A stretch of 64,000 bases of DNA, taken from positions 206,020-270,019 of the forward strand of contig JAHJSB010000063.1 in NCBI GenBank assembly GCA_018830285.1, in the 5' to 3' direction. How positions within the stretch are numbered: position 1 is the stretch's first letter; each line of letters starts with the position of its first letter. The notes under the pieces were generated by a model. The model was not told where the DNA came from. It saw nothing but the letters and a program-made list of their open reading frames with translations, and made no database searches. A program made the translations under genes and the position numbers. This DNA comes from Alphaproteobacteria bacterium. GTDB lineage: Bacteria > Pseudomonadota > Alphaproteobacteria > Caulobacterales > Hyphomonadaceae. This document shows positions 9,179 to 18,021 of the stretch, piece after piece.

Positions 9179-9210
9179 AAAACCCGCCGGATCGCTCCGG
9201 CGGGTTTTTC
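9179..9210 (+). terminator. Rho-independent terminator of dnaK
   Basis: Perfect 11-bp stem (9181-9191 with 9196-9206, AACCCGCCGGA/TCCGGCGGGTT) with a TCGC loop, followed by TTTTTC. The hairpin starts about 26 nt after the dnaK stop codon. Confidence 0.9.
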
Positions 9211-9248
9211 TTTGTGCTGTGCGGGTGCCCCCCGTTGTCGCTCAGCGA

Positions 9249-9545
9249 CTAGACCAGAAATCGCACGCCGACCATTGCGCCCTTCTGCCAGACCTTCCGG
9301 CAGGAATGGCGCTGGGACTCGCCGTTGTTCGGATTGAGGACCAGGAGACCGAAGAATTCGGGTGGGGTCCAGATATCCCTGAGCAGGCGAAGCGTGCCCG
9401 TCAGCGACATGTCGCGAATGGTGACGTCTATTGTGCTCGCCTGGTTCTTGAGCTCAATCCGACCCGATTTCAGGGTGCGGCGGCGCGCCTGATCGCGCGC
9501 CGCTAGAGGCCCATCAGGCGCGGGAATGTCTATTGGGTCTTCCAT
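9249..9545 (-). CDS. Small PilZ-domain protein (probable c-di-GMP binder)
   Basis: 98 residues. The two PilZ signatures are present: the arginine stretch ARRRTLKSGRIEL (RxxxR site) and DMSLTGTLRL (D/NxSxxG site). Single-domain PilZ proteins are common in alphaproteobacteria and act as cytosolic c-di-GMP adaptors of motility, envelope or exopolysaccharide functions. It faces dnaK convergently and has no operon partner. A PAS-GGDEF-EAL protein 10 kb away could supply or remove the nucleotide, though that link is only suggestive. Confidence 0.7.
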   Translation of the reverse strand: MEDPIDIPAPDGPLAARDQARRRTLKSGRIELKNQASTIDVTIRDMSLTGTLRLLRDIWTPPEFFGLLVLNPNNGESQRHSCRKVWQKGAMVGVRFLV

Positions 9546-9612
9546 TTAATAAATACGTGCAGGCACATACTCGGTTCCGCCCGAAATGCTGTCGCTGCCG
9601 CGCGGCCTGCGC

Positions 9613-10014
9613 CTAGCCGGCCTGAACGGCCGCTATCCACTGCTGTATCAGGCCCGGCAGGAGCGGTCGGGCATGCTCAAGATCATCGGCATTGCGAATG
9701 GAGACGATGGCGCGAATGTCCGACGTCCATTCCAGCAGGCCGGTCGTATCCTCCAGGATCGGCGGCGCGCCTTGCGATTCCTTGCGCCGCGGTCCGCAAT
9801 GGAAGATCAGCCTGATGCTCTTCTTGTCCGAAAAGTCGAACGTAAGCACATGCTCGCCGCCGACCGTATAGCTCGGTGCGTTCCATTTAAGCGATTCGGG
9901 CATGTCGGGTGCCGTCGCGAGGATACTGTCGCGCAGGGCCTGCGCCTCCGCCTTCCGGGGATGGTCAAGAACGTCCATGAACCCGTCGGGCGTCTGCGCA
10001 GGTGCCTTTGCCAT
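9613..10014 (-). CDS. DUF1801-domain protein
   Basis: 133 residues matching the DUF1801 (YdhG-like) style: an N-terminal helix (ALRDSILATAPDMPESLKW), then NAPSYTVGGEHVLTFDF, and a C-terminal stretch DDLEHARPLLPGLIQQWI. Family members are small cytosolic proteins of unknown biochemical role, structurally alpha/beta. It lies directly downstream of the quinone oxidoreductase gene (its start at 10014 abuts that stop at 10015), so the two are probably co-transcribed. Confidence 0.7.
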   Translation of the reverse strand: MAKAPAQTPDGFMDVLDHPRKAEAQALRDSILATAPDMPESLKWNAPSYTVGGEHVLTFDFSDKKSIRLIFHCGPRRKESQGAPPILEDTTGLLEWTSDIRAIVSIRNADDLEHARPLLPGLIQQWIAAVQAG

Positions 10015-11007
10015 TTACATGGTCACCACGACCTTGCCCATCGCCTTGCGGTCCATCAGCTCGCGGATCGCGTCTGCAGCCCTTTCGATCGGGTAGGAAC
10101 TTGAAACGTGCGGGCGGATCTTGCCGTCGGCATAGAGTTTGAACATGTCGGCACAATTGGCGGCATGGCCCTTCGGGTTGCGCGCCACGGCTGCGCCCCA
10201 GAACACGCCGCGAATATCGCAGCTTTTCAGCAGGGTCAGGTTCAGCGGGATTTTCGGGATACCGGCCGGGAAGCCGATCACGAGATAGCGCCCTTCCCAG
10301 TTCATCGCCCGTACGCTCGGCTCGGCATAGTCGCCGCCGACCGCGTCATAGATGATGTCGACCCCGCCGCCACCGGCTTCCTTGATGTCTTCGGAGAGCT
10401 GCTTCTGCTGGGCCCGGTCAAGGCTGCCAGTCGGATAGATGAGGCCCTTGTCGGCTCCCTTGGACAGGCAGAAATCCACCTTTTCCTGTGTCGAGCAGGC
10501 GGCGATGACCGTCAGGCCCATCGCCTTGCCGAGTTCCACGGCGGCAATGCCGACGCCGCCCGCCGCACCAAGCACGAGCAGGGTCTCGCCCGGCTTCGGG
10601 TCGGCCCGGTCCTTAAGGGCATAATAGCTCGTGCCATAGGTCAGGATGAAGGCGGACGCCTCATCAAAGGGCATGTTGTCCGGAATCTTCATCACGCCAT
10701 GGGCGGCTGCCACGGCATATTCGGCCATGCCGCCACTGCCCGTCGAACCCAGAACACGGTCGCCCGGTTTCACATGGGTGACGCCTTCGCCGACGGCCTT
10801 CACGATACCCGCGACTTCCCCGCCAGGGCTGAACGGGCGCGGCGGCTTGAACTGGTAGAGGTCCTGAATCATCAGCACGTCGGGAAAGTTCACCCCACAC
10901 GCCTTGACCTCGATCAGGACCTGGTTCTTTCCGGCTTCCGGCATGGCGACATCCTCGACCACGAGCGTCTCCGGCCCACCCACTTCTTTTGACAGCACAG
11001 CTTTCAT
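10015..11007 (-). CDS. NADPH:quinone oxidoreductase family protein (zinc-free MDR)
   Basis: 330 residues from the ATG at 11007, which has AAGGAA nine bases upstream; longer in-frame extensions lack family similarity. It is a medium-chain dehydrogenase/reductase of quinone oxidoreductase type: VKACGVNFPDVLMIQDLY, PFSPGGEVAGIV, a Rossmann motif LVLGAAGGVGIAAVELGKA and the C-terminal YPIERAADAIRELMDRK. The catalytic zinc ligands of alcohol dehydrogenases are absent. It probably reduces quinones or enones with NADPH in the cytosol. It is divergent from the isoaspartyl peptidase gene with about 90 bp between starts. Confidence 0.85.
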   Translation of the reverse strand: MKAVLSKEVGGPETLVVEDVAMPEAGKNQVLIEVKACGVNFPDVLMIQDLYQFKPPRPFSPGGEVAGIVKAVGEGVTHVKPGDRVLGSTGSGGMAEYAVAAAHGVMKIPDNMPFDEASAFILTYGTSYYALKDRADPKPGETLLVLGAAGGVGIAAVELGKAMGLTVIAACSTQEKVDFCLSKGADKGLIYPTGSLDRAQQKQLSEDIKEAGGGGVDIIYDAVGGDYAEPSVRAMNWEGRYLVIGFPAGIPKIPLNLTLLKSCDIRGVFWGAAVARNPKGHAANCADMFKLYADGKIRPHVSSSYPIERAADAIRELMDRKAMGKVVVTM

Positions 11008-11098
11008 GTTCCGGCGTTCCTTACCTTGTTGTTTCTTCTGCCAGACGGTAGCGGTGTGGCAGGCATAATCCAAGTGTGACGTAAGGGAGACGGGCAGA

Positions 11099-11971
11099 AT
11101 GGCGAGCAAATGGGCCCTTGTCCTGCACGGCGGTGCCGGACCCATCTTCGGCCAGGACTATTCGGCGCAGGAAAAACACATCGCCAGCCTCCTCAAAGCG
11201 GGCGGCCAGCGCCTCGCCGACGGCGAAACGGCACTCGACGTGGTCGAATCCCTGGTCGCGGCGATGGAGGCGTCCGGTCTCTACCTTGCCGGCAAGGGCG
11301 CCGCCCCGAACACTGCAGGCGAATACGAGCTCGACGCCGCCATCATGGACGGGCGCACTCGCAATGCCGGCGCCGTCGGGGCGCTGCAGGGCGTGCTGAG
11401 CCCGATTGCGGCGGCTCGCTTGGTAATGGAACGCACCCCCAATGTCCTGATCGTCGCTGCAGGCGCGCGCCGTCTCGCCGATGCGGCAGGCCTTTCCACG
11501 GTGGAGGATCCGGACGCCTATTACGTTCCCGTCGACGAGCGCACCCGTCAGGTCGGCGCGCCGGACGTCGGCACGGTCGGCGCTGTCGCCCTCGACCGCT
11601 ATGGCGACATGTCCGCCGCAACCTCGACCGCCGGCATCATGAACAAGACGCCCGGCCGTGTCGGTGACACGCCGGTGATCGGCGCCGGCACCTGGGCCGA
11701 TGAGCGCTGCGCCATTTCCTGCACCGGGCTCGGCGAATATTTCATCCGCGCCAATGCCGCCGCCGACGTCTCGGCTCGCATCCGCTATGGCGGCGCCGAT
11801 CTCGAACCCGCCGTGCAGGGCGCGCTGGACGACGTCAAACGCCTCGGCGGCGAAGGCGGCATGATCGCCGTCTCGGCCAATGGCGACATGACCGCTCTGT
11901 TCAATTCCGGCGGCATGAAGCGCGGGATGACCAATTCCGAAGGCCGGTTCGAGGTGGCGACCTTCCTGTGA
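11099..11971 (+). CDS. Isoaspartyl peptidase/L-asparaginase (Ntn hydrolase)
   Basis: 290 residues of the plant-type asparaginase family, which removes isoaspartyl dipeptides and hydrolyses asparagine after autocleavage. The nucleophile is Thr159 in [14 protein letters not shown]. Other conserved parts are [35 protein letters not shown] and the ligand loop [10 protein letters not shown]. Cleavage before Thr159 would give alpha and beta subunits. Its TGA overlaps the GTG start of the next ORF, so three genes (peptidase, small membrane protein, SpoU methyltransferase) appear to form one operon. Confidence 0.9.
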   Translation: MASKWALVLHGGAGPIFGQDYSAQEKHIASLLKAGGQRLADGETALDVVESLVAAMEASGLYLAGKGAAPNTAGEYELDAAIMDGRTRNAGAVGALQGVLSPIAAARLVMERTPNVLIVAAGARRLADAAGLSTVEDPDAYYVPVDERTRQVGAPDVGTVGAVALDRYGDMSAATSTAGIMNKTPGRVGDTPVIGAGTWADERCAISCTGLGEYFIRANAAADVSARIRYGGADLEPAVQGALDDVKRLGGEGGMIAVSANGDMTALFNSGGMKRGMTNSEGRFEVATFL

Positions 11972-12288
11972 CACCATTTTTCTGGATATTGCTGGGCCTC
12001 GGCCTGTTCGCCCTGGTTCTGGCCCTGCAGATGCGGATGATCGTCTCGGTCGCCCTGCGCCGTGCGCTCGCGGCGAAGTTTGGCGGCCTGCCAACCGACA
12101 CGGCCTGGCGGGTGGCCGTGGTTGAAGCCGCCGCGCCCTTTCCAGCCAGCGAGGCCGCCCTGCACCTCGCCCACACCTATCCTGCCCCCCTCTCTCACCT
12201 GCGCCTCGCCCGGCGCACCTGCCTCATTGCGCCGCTCTTCATCCTGGTTGTCCTTGCAGCCGGGCGGCTCGTTCTTGGAGTCATCTGA
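11968..12288 (+). CDS. Small membrane protein of unknown function
   Basis: 106 residues starting at a GTG that overlaps the preceding stop (GTGA). Hydrophobic segments occur at about residues 4-25 ([19 protein letters not shown]) and 86-104 ([20 protein letters not shown]), with a basic/amphipathic middle. It is sandwiched with no gap between the isoaspartyl peptidase and the RNA methyltransferase, so it is probably co-expressed. I do not recognise the family. Confidence 0.6.
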   Translation: MTPFFWILLGLGLFALVLALQMRMIVSVALRRALAAKFGGLPTDTAWRVAVVEAAAPFPASEAALHLAHTYPAPLSHLRLARRTCLIAPLFILVVLAAGRLVLGVI

Positions 12289-12289
12289 C

Positions 12290-12802
12290 ATGCGTGGTTA
12301 TTTCTCGATCGGCTCGGAACGCATCTCCAAGCCCATGAATCTCGGTGCCCTGATGCGCACCGCCAACGCCTTTGGCGCAAGCTATGTCTTCTCGATCGAA
12401 GCCGGGCATCGGCTGCGCGACGCGTACCAGGCCGACACGTCGAAATCTGCCGGGCAGATCCCCTACTACCAGTGGGACTCGATCGACGAGATGCAGATGC
12501 CGCGTGGCTGCCAGCTGGTCGGGATCGAGCTGACCGACGACGCGGTGATGCTGCCGACGTTCCGCCACCCGCCACAGGCCGCCTACATTCTCGGGCCTGA
12601 AAAGGGTAACCTGTCAGACGAAACCCTTGCCCGCTGCGCCCATGTCGTGAAAATCCCGACCAAGTTCTGCATCAATGTCAGCCTGGCCGGGGCGCTGGTC
12701 ATGTATGACCGCCACCTCTCGATGGGCGGCTACGCCCCCCGCCCGATCATGCCCGGCGGCCTTGGCGGCGATGGAAAGCCTGCTGATCACGGACGCGACT
12801 GA
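12290..12802 (+). CDS. SpoU/TrmH-family RNA 2'-O-methyltransferase
   Basis: 170 residues from the ATG at 12290; the open frame extends further upstream only as an overlap with the previous gene. The three SPOUT knot motifs are present: NLGALMRTANAFGASYVFSI, AYILGPEKGNLSDETLARC and VKIPTKFCINVSLAGALVMY. It should transfer a methyl group from SAM to a ribose 2'-OH in tRNA or rRNA; the target base is not predictable. It lacks an N-terminal substrate-binding extension, like TrmL-type minimal enzymes. Confidence 0.85.
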   Translation: MRGYFSIGSERISKPMNLGALMRTANAFGASYVFSIEAGHRLRDAYQADTSKSAGQIPYYQWDSIDEMQMPRGCQLVGIELTDDAVMLPTFRHPPQAAYILGPEKGNLSDETLARCAHVVKIPTKFCINVSLAGALVMYDRHLSMGGYAPRPIMPGGLGGDGKPADHGRD

Positions 12803-12873
12803 CCCTGAAAGCACGGGACAGGCCACCTCGCTTCTGCTAGAGCTCCCATACGAATTTTCGGGGGGATCATTCA

Positions 12874-13779
12874 ATGCCAAGTGCGATCGCATGGCCGGTA
12901 AAGGCGCGCGAACTCCACAGCCACCATTTCGATTCAACCATCTGGAACGATTTCAGGTTCCGCGATGACGACATCATTATATCGACCTATGCCAAGGCCG
13001 GCACCAGCTGGACACAACAGATGATCGCCCAGATGATGTTCGGCGGCGATCCGGAACTGGCCGTCGCCGAAATGTCGCCCTGGCTCGACCTGCGCGTTCC
13101 GCCGAAACAGGTGAAGCTTCCGGAAGTCGAAGCCCAGACGCACCGCCGGTTCATTAAGACCCACCTGCCTGTCGACGCGCTCGTCTTCTCGCCGCAGGCC
13201 AAGTATATCTATATCGGGCGCGATGGCCGGGACGTGGTCTGGAGCCTCTACAATCATCACGCCAATGCCAATGACCTCTGGTATGACGCCCTGAACAATA
13301 CGCCGGGCCGTGTCGGCCCGCCGATCGATCGGCCACCCGAAGACATCGGCCAGTACTGGCGCGACTGGATGGACAAGGACGGTTTCCCGTTCTGGTCATT
13401 CTGGGAGAACATCCGCAGTTGGTGGGCAATCCGCGACCTGCCAAATGTCATGATGGTCCACTTCACTGACCTGAAACGCGACCTGCCCGGCGAGATGCGA
13501 AAGATTGCCGCCTTTCTCGATATCGAGATCGACGAGGCCCGCTGGGACACGATTGTCGAATATTGCTCCTTCGACTGGATGAAGGCCAACGCTACCAAGA
13601 GCGTTCCCCTTGGCGGCGCCTTCTGGGATGCCGGCGCCGAGGTCTTCATCAACAAGGGCATCAACGGACGCTGGAAAGACACGCTGACAGCCGAGGACAG
13701 CGCCCGCTACGAAGCCTTGGCGAGATCGGAACTCGGCGACGCCTGCGCGCATTGGCTGCAGACCGGTCAGCGCGCCTAG
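12874..13779 (+). CDS. PAPS-dependent sulfotransferase
   Basis: 301 residues of sulfotransferase family 1. The 5'-phosphosulfate loop is STYAKAGTSWTQQMI (about residues 37-51), the 3'-phosphate site is YIGRDGRDVVWSLYNH, and the C-terminal loop NKGINGRWKDTL completes PAPS binding. RFIKTHLP includes the usual catalytic-region histidine. Substrates in this family are small alcohols, phenols, lipids or sugars; none can be assigned. It converges on the ChrR-like gene, sharing stop codons in a CTAG overlap. A second, distant sulfotransferase lies at 56.1-56.9 kb. Confidence 0.85.
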   Translation: MPSAIAWPVKARELHSHHFDSTIWNDFRFRDDDIIISTYAKAGTSWTQQMIAQMMFGGDPELAVAEMSPWLDLRVPPKQVKLPEVEAQTHRRFIKTHLPVDALVFSPQAKYIYIGRDGRDVVWSLYNHHANANDLWYDALNNTPGRVGPPIDRPPEDIGQYWRDWMDKDGFPFWSFWENIRSWWAIRDLPNVMMVHFTDLKRDLPGEMRKIAAFLDIEIDEARWDTIVEYCSFDWMKANATKSVPLGGAFWDAGAEVFINKGINGRWKDTLTAEDSARYEALARSELGDACAHWLQTGQRA

Positions 13780-14441
13780 CGTCGCCCAAGCATGCGCTGG
13801 ACTACGCCCATGGCGCCAGTCAGGCGAATGGCCCCGTCGCGAACAATGAGCGCAAAGCAGATTTCACCCGAATCACCGACCGGCTGATGCGTATCTTCAG
13901 GTCCTTTCACCGCCAGGTCGCCCGGCCCGAAACTGCCGGTTTCATCAGTGTACCCGCCCGCAAGGATCAGGGTGAACTCCTGTCCGCCATGCGTATGGCG
14001 CGGAATGGCGGCGTCGGGCTGGATGCGATAGAGTTCCACCTCCATCTGACTGCCGACATCCAGGGGAAAACGGCGAATGCCAGGCGCCGCCCGGGTCCAC
14101 CTCGCGTGGCCTCCTGAGGTGGCGATGGCGTGCCGCAGCGACTCTGGCAACAGGTCCGTCTCGCCGCCCTCGGCGGCAAGTCCCGCGTCTTGCGCTGTCG
14201 CGGACGCCTCCAGCGCATCGATCTGCGCCATCGCGCTTTCCAATGCCCCCGCGCGCATCGCAACCGGTTCCGTCATTTCGAGAAAACTGCCCGACACGGC
14301 CTCGCTCTGAGCCACGGCGTCTTTAATCCCGGCACGTAGCGCGCCTTGGGTTTCGACTAGCAAAGCGAGGCCCGCATCGAGCGTACCGGCCGCATAGGCG
14401 CTGAAAAGTTCGCTGAACGGAAAATCATTCTGGCGGGTCAT
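13776..14441 (-). CDS. ChrR-like anti-sigma factor with cupin domain, zinc ligands missing
   Basis: 221 residues with the ChrR layout: N-terminal anti-sigma domain (about 1-90; FSAYAAGTLDAGLALLVETQ, then AVSGSFLEMTEPVAM) and a C-terminal cupin (130-210) with RHTHGGQEFTLILAGGYTD and a distal His in DTHQPVG. In ChrR, His6, His31, Cys35 and Cys38 bind the zinc needed to inhibit the sigma factor. Aligned here, TH becomes TQ and the CxxC positions become R and I, so the zinc site is gone. It is encoded 30 bp after its sigma factor. The cupin histidines and glutamate remain. Confidence 0.8.
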   Translation of the reverse strand: MTRQNDFPFSELFSAYAAGTLDAGLALLVETQGALRAGIKDAVAQSEAVSGSFLEMTEPVAMRAGALESAMAQIDALEASATAQDAGLAAEGGETDLLPESLRHAIATSGGHARWTRAAPGIRRFPLDVGSQMEVELYRIQPDAAIPRHTHGGQEFTLILAGGYTDETGSFGPGDLAVKGPEDTHQPVGDSGEICFALIVRDGAIRLTGAMGVVQRMLGRR

Positions 14442-14471
14442 GCGGCAGCTCCAGGCGTCGGCGCGAAAATG

Positions 14472-15053
14472 CTATTCAGGATCATCAAGGCCTCCCCTGA
14501 GGCGGGCCAGTGCCAACCGGATACGACTTTTCACCGTTCCGAGCGGCAGGCCATAGGACCGGGCGATTTCCGAATGCGAAAGGCCGTCATAGAAGGCGGC
14601 CTGCAGCAGCGCCAGCTGTTCTTCCGGCAAGGTGGCGAGCTGGGCGCGCACCTGTTCTTCCATTTGCATCCGGGACACGGCGCTGTCGGGTTGTTCGGCT
14701 TCGGCCGGCCGAAGCATCGGTTCGTCCGGCTCCAGCGGCGGCTTTGAGGTGCGCCGCTGGACATCGATCCGGCGGTTTCGGGCAACCCGGAAGATCCAGG
14801 TCGAGACCGAGGCCTGTTTGCGGTCGTACATGGCGGCCTTGCGCCAGACCGTCATCATCACGTCCTGCGCCAATTCCTCCGCTTCTGGTTCGGCGGCCCC
14901 AAGGCGCATCATGTAGGCTTTCAGGCGCGGCGCAAAAAACGCGAACAGCTCTGCGAATGCCTCACGCGACTGTTCAGCCGCGATACGCGCCATGCAATCA
15001 GCGTGGCGTTCACGCTGCTCCAGGTCAGCGGTGTGGACAATCGTCGCGCTCAA
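14472..15053 (-). CDS. ECF RNA polymerase sigma factor (ChrR-associated type)
   Basis: 193 residues. Region 2 (about 35-105) contains FAELFAFFAPRLKAYMMRLG, AEELAQDVMMTVWRKAAMYD and STWIFRVARNRRID. Region 4 (135-190) contains LPEEQLALLQAAFYDGLSH and GLPLGTVKSRIRLALARL. The pairing with a downstream ChrR-like gene fits the RpoE-ChrR group (ECF11), which responds to singlet oxygen and related stress in phototrophs. Whether the same signal works here is uncertain because the partner lacks the zinc ligands. No clear self-promoter was identified upstream. Confidence 0.9.
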   Translation of the reverse strand: MSATIVHTADLEQRERHADCMARIAAEQSREAFAELFAFFAPRLKAYMMRLGAAEPEAEELAQDVMMTVWRKAAMYDRKQASVSTWIFRVARNRRIDVQRRTSKPPLEPDEPMLRPAEAEQPDSAVSRMQMEEQVRAQLATLPEEQLALLQAAFYDGLSHSEIARSYGLPLGTVKSRIRLALARLRGGLDDPE

Positions 15054-15227
15054 GTCTGGTCCCCTTGGCCCATCAGTCAGGCACTATCGGTGGTAGGTTG
15101 GCCCGGCGCAACCGCATGGCCTGTGATTCAGCATGGATGCGATAGGTGTGAAAGCGTCGTAGTTTGGCCTTAACTCTGATGCCATAAGACTGGGCCTGAA
15201 GCTTGCCACGGGGATTACGTTTAGACC

Positions 15228-15743
15228 ATGCGATATCATATGTTGCGCCACAATCGACTCGCCGCTCTCGCCGCACTGGCCGCCATCACGATCCCGTGTG
15301 CCTACGCCGAACCCACGGCCATAGGCCGCTACAATGACTGGTCCGTCTTCACGGAATCCAGCGGCGGCGAAACTGTTTGCTATGCCGCCACCACTGCAAC
15401 CGACAAGGCGCCCCGCTCGGCCGATCACGGCGAAGTCTGGTACTATGTCACGAGCTGGAAATCAGGCCGCGCCCGCAACCAGCCGAGCCTGAAGGTCGGC
15501 TTTGACCTGCGCGAGGACATGGCTGCGAAAGCCAGCATCGGCCGCTCGTCCTGGACCCTGTTCTCGGTAGGCCCGGAAGCCTTTGCCGATGATTCCGACG
15601 ACCGGCGCATTGTCGATGCCCTCAAGAAGGGCTCCGAGCTCCGCGTCGAAGCCGTCTCTGCGCGCAACACGCAGGTCGCCTATCACTTTTCCCTGAAGGG
15701 CTCCGCCGACGCCATCGACAAGGCCGCCGCCATCTGCCGCTAG
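15228..15743 (+). CDS. Invasion-associated locus B (IalB)-family secreted protein
   Basis: 171 residues with a signal peptide (residues 1-27, ending AYA). The mature part has the IalB pattern: NDWSVFTESSGGETVCYAAT, VWYYVTSW, a central PEAFADDSDDRRIVDALKKG and the C-terminal [20 protein letters not shown] with a second cysteine that could pair with the first. Family members are small periplasmic proteins widespread in non-pathogenic alphaproteobacteria; the function is unknown and the name reflects Bartonella. It shares its stop with the convergent acyltransferase gene through CTAG. Confidence 0.75.
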   Translation: MRYHMLRHNRLAALAALAAITIPCAYAEPTAIGRYNDWSVFTESSGGETVCYAATTATDKAPRSADHGEVWYYVTSWKSGRARNQPSLKVGFDLREDMAAKASIGRSSWTLFSVGPEAFADDSDDRRIVDALKKGSELRVEAVSARNTQVAYHFSLKGSADAIDKAAAICR

Positions 15744-16375
15744 TCGAGGTCTGGCATACCGAACCGGCCGGGTCTGCGGCCCTCGGCCGTCGCATAAGGC
15801 GCCAGTATTTTGGGCAGGTCGGCAGCATAATCGCCACTGGGTGTAAGCGGTCCGGCGAGGCGCACGGTGCGCTTGCCAAAATCCAGCACCGACATCAGCA
15901 ACGGCACCCCGGCTGAATGCGCGATATGGTAATAGCCGCTCTTCCAGTCTGTATTGCGCGATCGGGTGGCTTCCGGCGCGACGGCCAGGAACAGGCTGTC
16001 GGCAGCAGCGAACGCTGCTCTCATCTGTGAGACCACATCGTTTGATTTGGATCGCTCTACCGGGACGCACCCGCTACGCTTCACCAGCCAGCCGAACGGC
16101 CCCGTGGTGAGCGACTTCTTGCCCATATAGCTGAGCTTCACCCGGTACCAGCCCGCCACGGCCAGCATGTCGAACCCGTCCCAGTTGGACGTATGAGGTG
16201 CCGCGATAATGACCAGTTTCCGGTCCGGCGGCCAGTCGTCGAGCAGGCGCCACCCCCCAAGCCACAGGTAAAACCCGCACAGAAGATGTACGATTTCTGA
16301 CCCGATTCCCCGATAGGGCGTCGGACGGCCAAAGCGCTTCGCACCGGGTTTTGAGAGAGGGTCTGGATTCGGCAT
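15740..16375 (-). CDS. PlsC-like lysophospholipid acyltransferase family protein
   Basis: 211 residues from the ATG at 16375 (GGAACG upstream); a GTG five codons earlier is possible. The acyltransferase motif I HTSNWD (HxxxxD) and motif III APEATRS (PEGTR-like) are present, with [13 protein letters not shown] between them. A hydrophobic N-terminal segment ([14 protein letters not shown]) suggests association with the inner membrane. It should transfer acyl groups to a glycerol- or lyso-lipid acceptor, but it is shorter than canonical PlsC and the acceptor is unknown. Confidence 0.75.
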   Translation of the reverse strand: MPNPDPLSKPGAKRFGRPTPYRGIGSEIVHLLCGFYLWLGGWRLLDDWPPDRKLVIIAAPHTSNWDGFDMLAVAGWYRVKLSYMGKKSLTTGPFGWLVKRSGCVPVERSKSNDVVSQMRAAFAAADSLFLAVAPEATRSRNTDWKSGYYHIAHSAGVPLLMSVLDFGKRTVRLAGPLTPSGDYAADLPKILAPYATAEGRRPGRFGMPDLD

Positions 16376-16478
16376 CGCGACACGTTCCACACTTCGACCC
16401 CGATTGGCCAGAGCGAATATGGCCAGCGGCGACCTATTCCTCTATGACCGCTGCGAAACTGCACGGAGAGCGCGCCCC

Positions 16479-17135
16479 ATGAATATCGGTTTCGTCCTGT
16501 TCCCGAATGTCACCCAGCTCGATTTTACCGGGCCATTGCAGGTGCTGCACCGCATGCCCGGCGCCACCACGCACATCCTGTCAAAGACGCTGGCTCCCGT
16601 GCCAAGCGATTGCGGCCTGTCGCTCGTGCCGACCGGCACCTTCGCCAACGCGCCCGCGCTCGACATGATCGTCGTGCCGGGGGGATTTGGCGTGGTCGAA
16701 GCCATCGGCGACACCGAAACGCTCGACTTCGTCCGTTCAGCCAGCACGGCCGCAACCTATGCCACCTCGGTCTGCACCGGCGCCTTCCTGCTCGGCGCGG
16801 CCGGTCTGCTCGACGGCAAGCAGGCGACCACCCACTGGGCCTACACCTCCCTCCTCCCGCTGGTCGGCGCCACGCACGCACCCGGTCGCTGGGTGAAAGA
16901 CGGCAATACCTATACCGGCGGCGGCGTGACGGCGGGTATCGATTTCGCGTTCGGCATTATCGCCGATGCCTGCGGCCAGCCGGTCGCCGAGGCGATCCAG
17001 CTAGCCGTCGAGTATGACCCGGCGCCGCCGACCAATACCGGCCATCCGTCGCGCGCCAGCGACAAGCTGATGGCCATGATGAACAAGCGCTATGGCGACC
17101 CGGTCGATGCCATGCGCGCCGCCATCTCTGGCTAG
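16479..17135 (+). CDS. inhA: DJ-1/PfpI-family protein, isonitrile hydratase-like
   Basis: 218 residues from the ATG at 16479, with GGAG ten bases upstream; the frame is open further 5' without similarity. DJ-1/PfpI fold: [28 protein letters not shown], the nucleophile elbow [17 protein letters not shown] (Cys99) and [12 protein letters not shown]. The Cys context and HW after it match Pseudomonas isonitrile hydratase (isonitrile + water to N-substituted formamide) rather than glyoxalase III. Substrate assignment is by family resemblance. A bidirectional hairpin follows. Confidence 0.75.
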   Translation: MNIGFVLFPNVTQLDFTGPLQVLHRMPGATTHILSKTLAPVPSDCGLSLVPTGTFANAPALDMIVVPGGFGVVEAIGDTETLDFVRSASTAATYATSVCTGAFLLGAAGLLDGKQATTHWAYTSLLPLVGATHAPGRWVKDGNTYTGGGVTAGIDFAFGIIADACGQPVAEAIQLAVEYDPAPPTNTGHPSRASDKLMAMMNKRYGDPVDAMRAAISG

Positions 17136-17146
17136 CATCATAGAAA

Positions 17147-17175
17147 ACGCCCGCCAGCGCGAAGCTGACGGGCGT
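17147..17175. terminator. Bidirectional hairpin between inhA-like and OmpA-like genes
   Basis: 12-nt arms 17147-17158 and 17164-17175 (ACGCCCGCCAGC/GCTGACGGGCGT, one mismatch) with a 5-nt loop. CTTGT follows on the plus strand and TTTTC on the minus strand. It lies between convergent stop codons and probably terminates both. Confidence 0.65.
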
Positions 17176-17204
17176 CTTGTCTGTCGACCTTTTCAGGCCC
17201 CGGA

Positions 17205-17840
17205 TCAGCTTTCGGTGATCGGTGTCAGGATGATCTCGACACGGCGGTTGGCGCGGCGGCCAGCTTCGGTCGAGTTGTCGGCGATCGGCTGGGTCTCACC
17301 CATGCCATAGGCCTGGAGGCGAACCGGGGTCACGCCCTGGTTGATCAGGTAGCCTTTGACCGAATTCGCGCGGCGCTCAGACAGGGCCTGGTTGTAGGCA
17401 TCGTCACCGTCAGAGCTGGCATGGCCAATGATGTCCACGGCAGTCGATGGATAGTTGACCAGCGTTGTCGAAACATCGTTCAGCGACTGGTAGAAGCCGG
17501 GAAGGATTTCTGCGCTGTTGACGTTGAACGTCACGTTCGACGGCATCGTCAGGGCAATCTGGTCGCCATTGCGGGCAACTTCGATACCCGTACCGGCAGT
17601 CGCAGCGCGCAGTTCGCGTTCCTGCTTGTCCATGTAAGCGCCTGCCGAGGCACCGGCGATGGCGCCAACCGCTGCGCCGATGGCGGCGTTGCGGCCATCA
17701 TCACCGCCCGCCAGCGTACCAAGGCCTGCACCGGCGATGGCGCCTGCGGCGGTCCCGATCATCACGCGGTTGCTGGGGCCGGTTTCACAAGCGGCGGGGA
17801 TCATGGCAAGCGCGAGCGCGCCCAGAACGAGATGTTTCAT
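17205..17840 (-). CDS. OmpA-family lipoprotein with glycine-zipper domain
   Basis: 211 residues from the ATG at 17840 (GGAGGA six bases upstream). Lipobox IPAAC (Cys18) predicts an outer-membrane lipoprotein. Residues 27-65 form a glycine zipper (GTAAGAIAGAGLGTLAGG, then AIGAAVGAIAGASAGAY). The C-terminal OmpA/Pal-type peptidoglycan-binding domain includes VDIIGHASSDGDDAYNQALS, RRANSVKGYLINQGV and a final NRRVEIILTP. It is the YiaD/slp20-like architecture that tethers outer membrane to cell wall. It is distinct from the true Pal at 36.1 kb. Confidence 0.85.
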   Translation of the reverse strand: MKHLVLGALALAMIPAACETGPSNRVMIGTAAGAIAGAGLGTLAGGDDGRNAAIGAAVGAIAGASAGAYMDKQERELRAATAGTGIEVARNGDQIALTMPSNVTFNVNSAEILPGFYQSLNDVSTTLVNYPSTAVDIIGHASSDGDDAYNQALSERRANSVKGYLINQGVTPVRLQAYGMGETQPIADNSTEAGRRANRRVEIILTPITES

Positions 17841-18021
17841 GGAGTTCCTCCAGTTTTTGGGCTTCGTTTCGCAGTCAGCCCCGTTGATTGCGTTCAATAC
17901 GCATGAGCCGGGCTTTCTGTTCCACGTATGGCAAATTGAAGGCCGCCAGATTAAATCGCGTTCACAATGTCCTGCCCTCGGCGGTTCCTGCGCCGATGGC
18001 CCCATGCTATAGCGCAATTTC

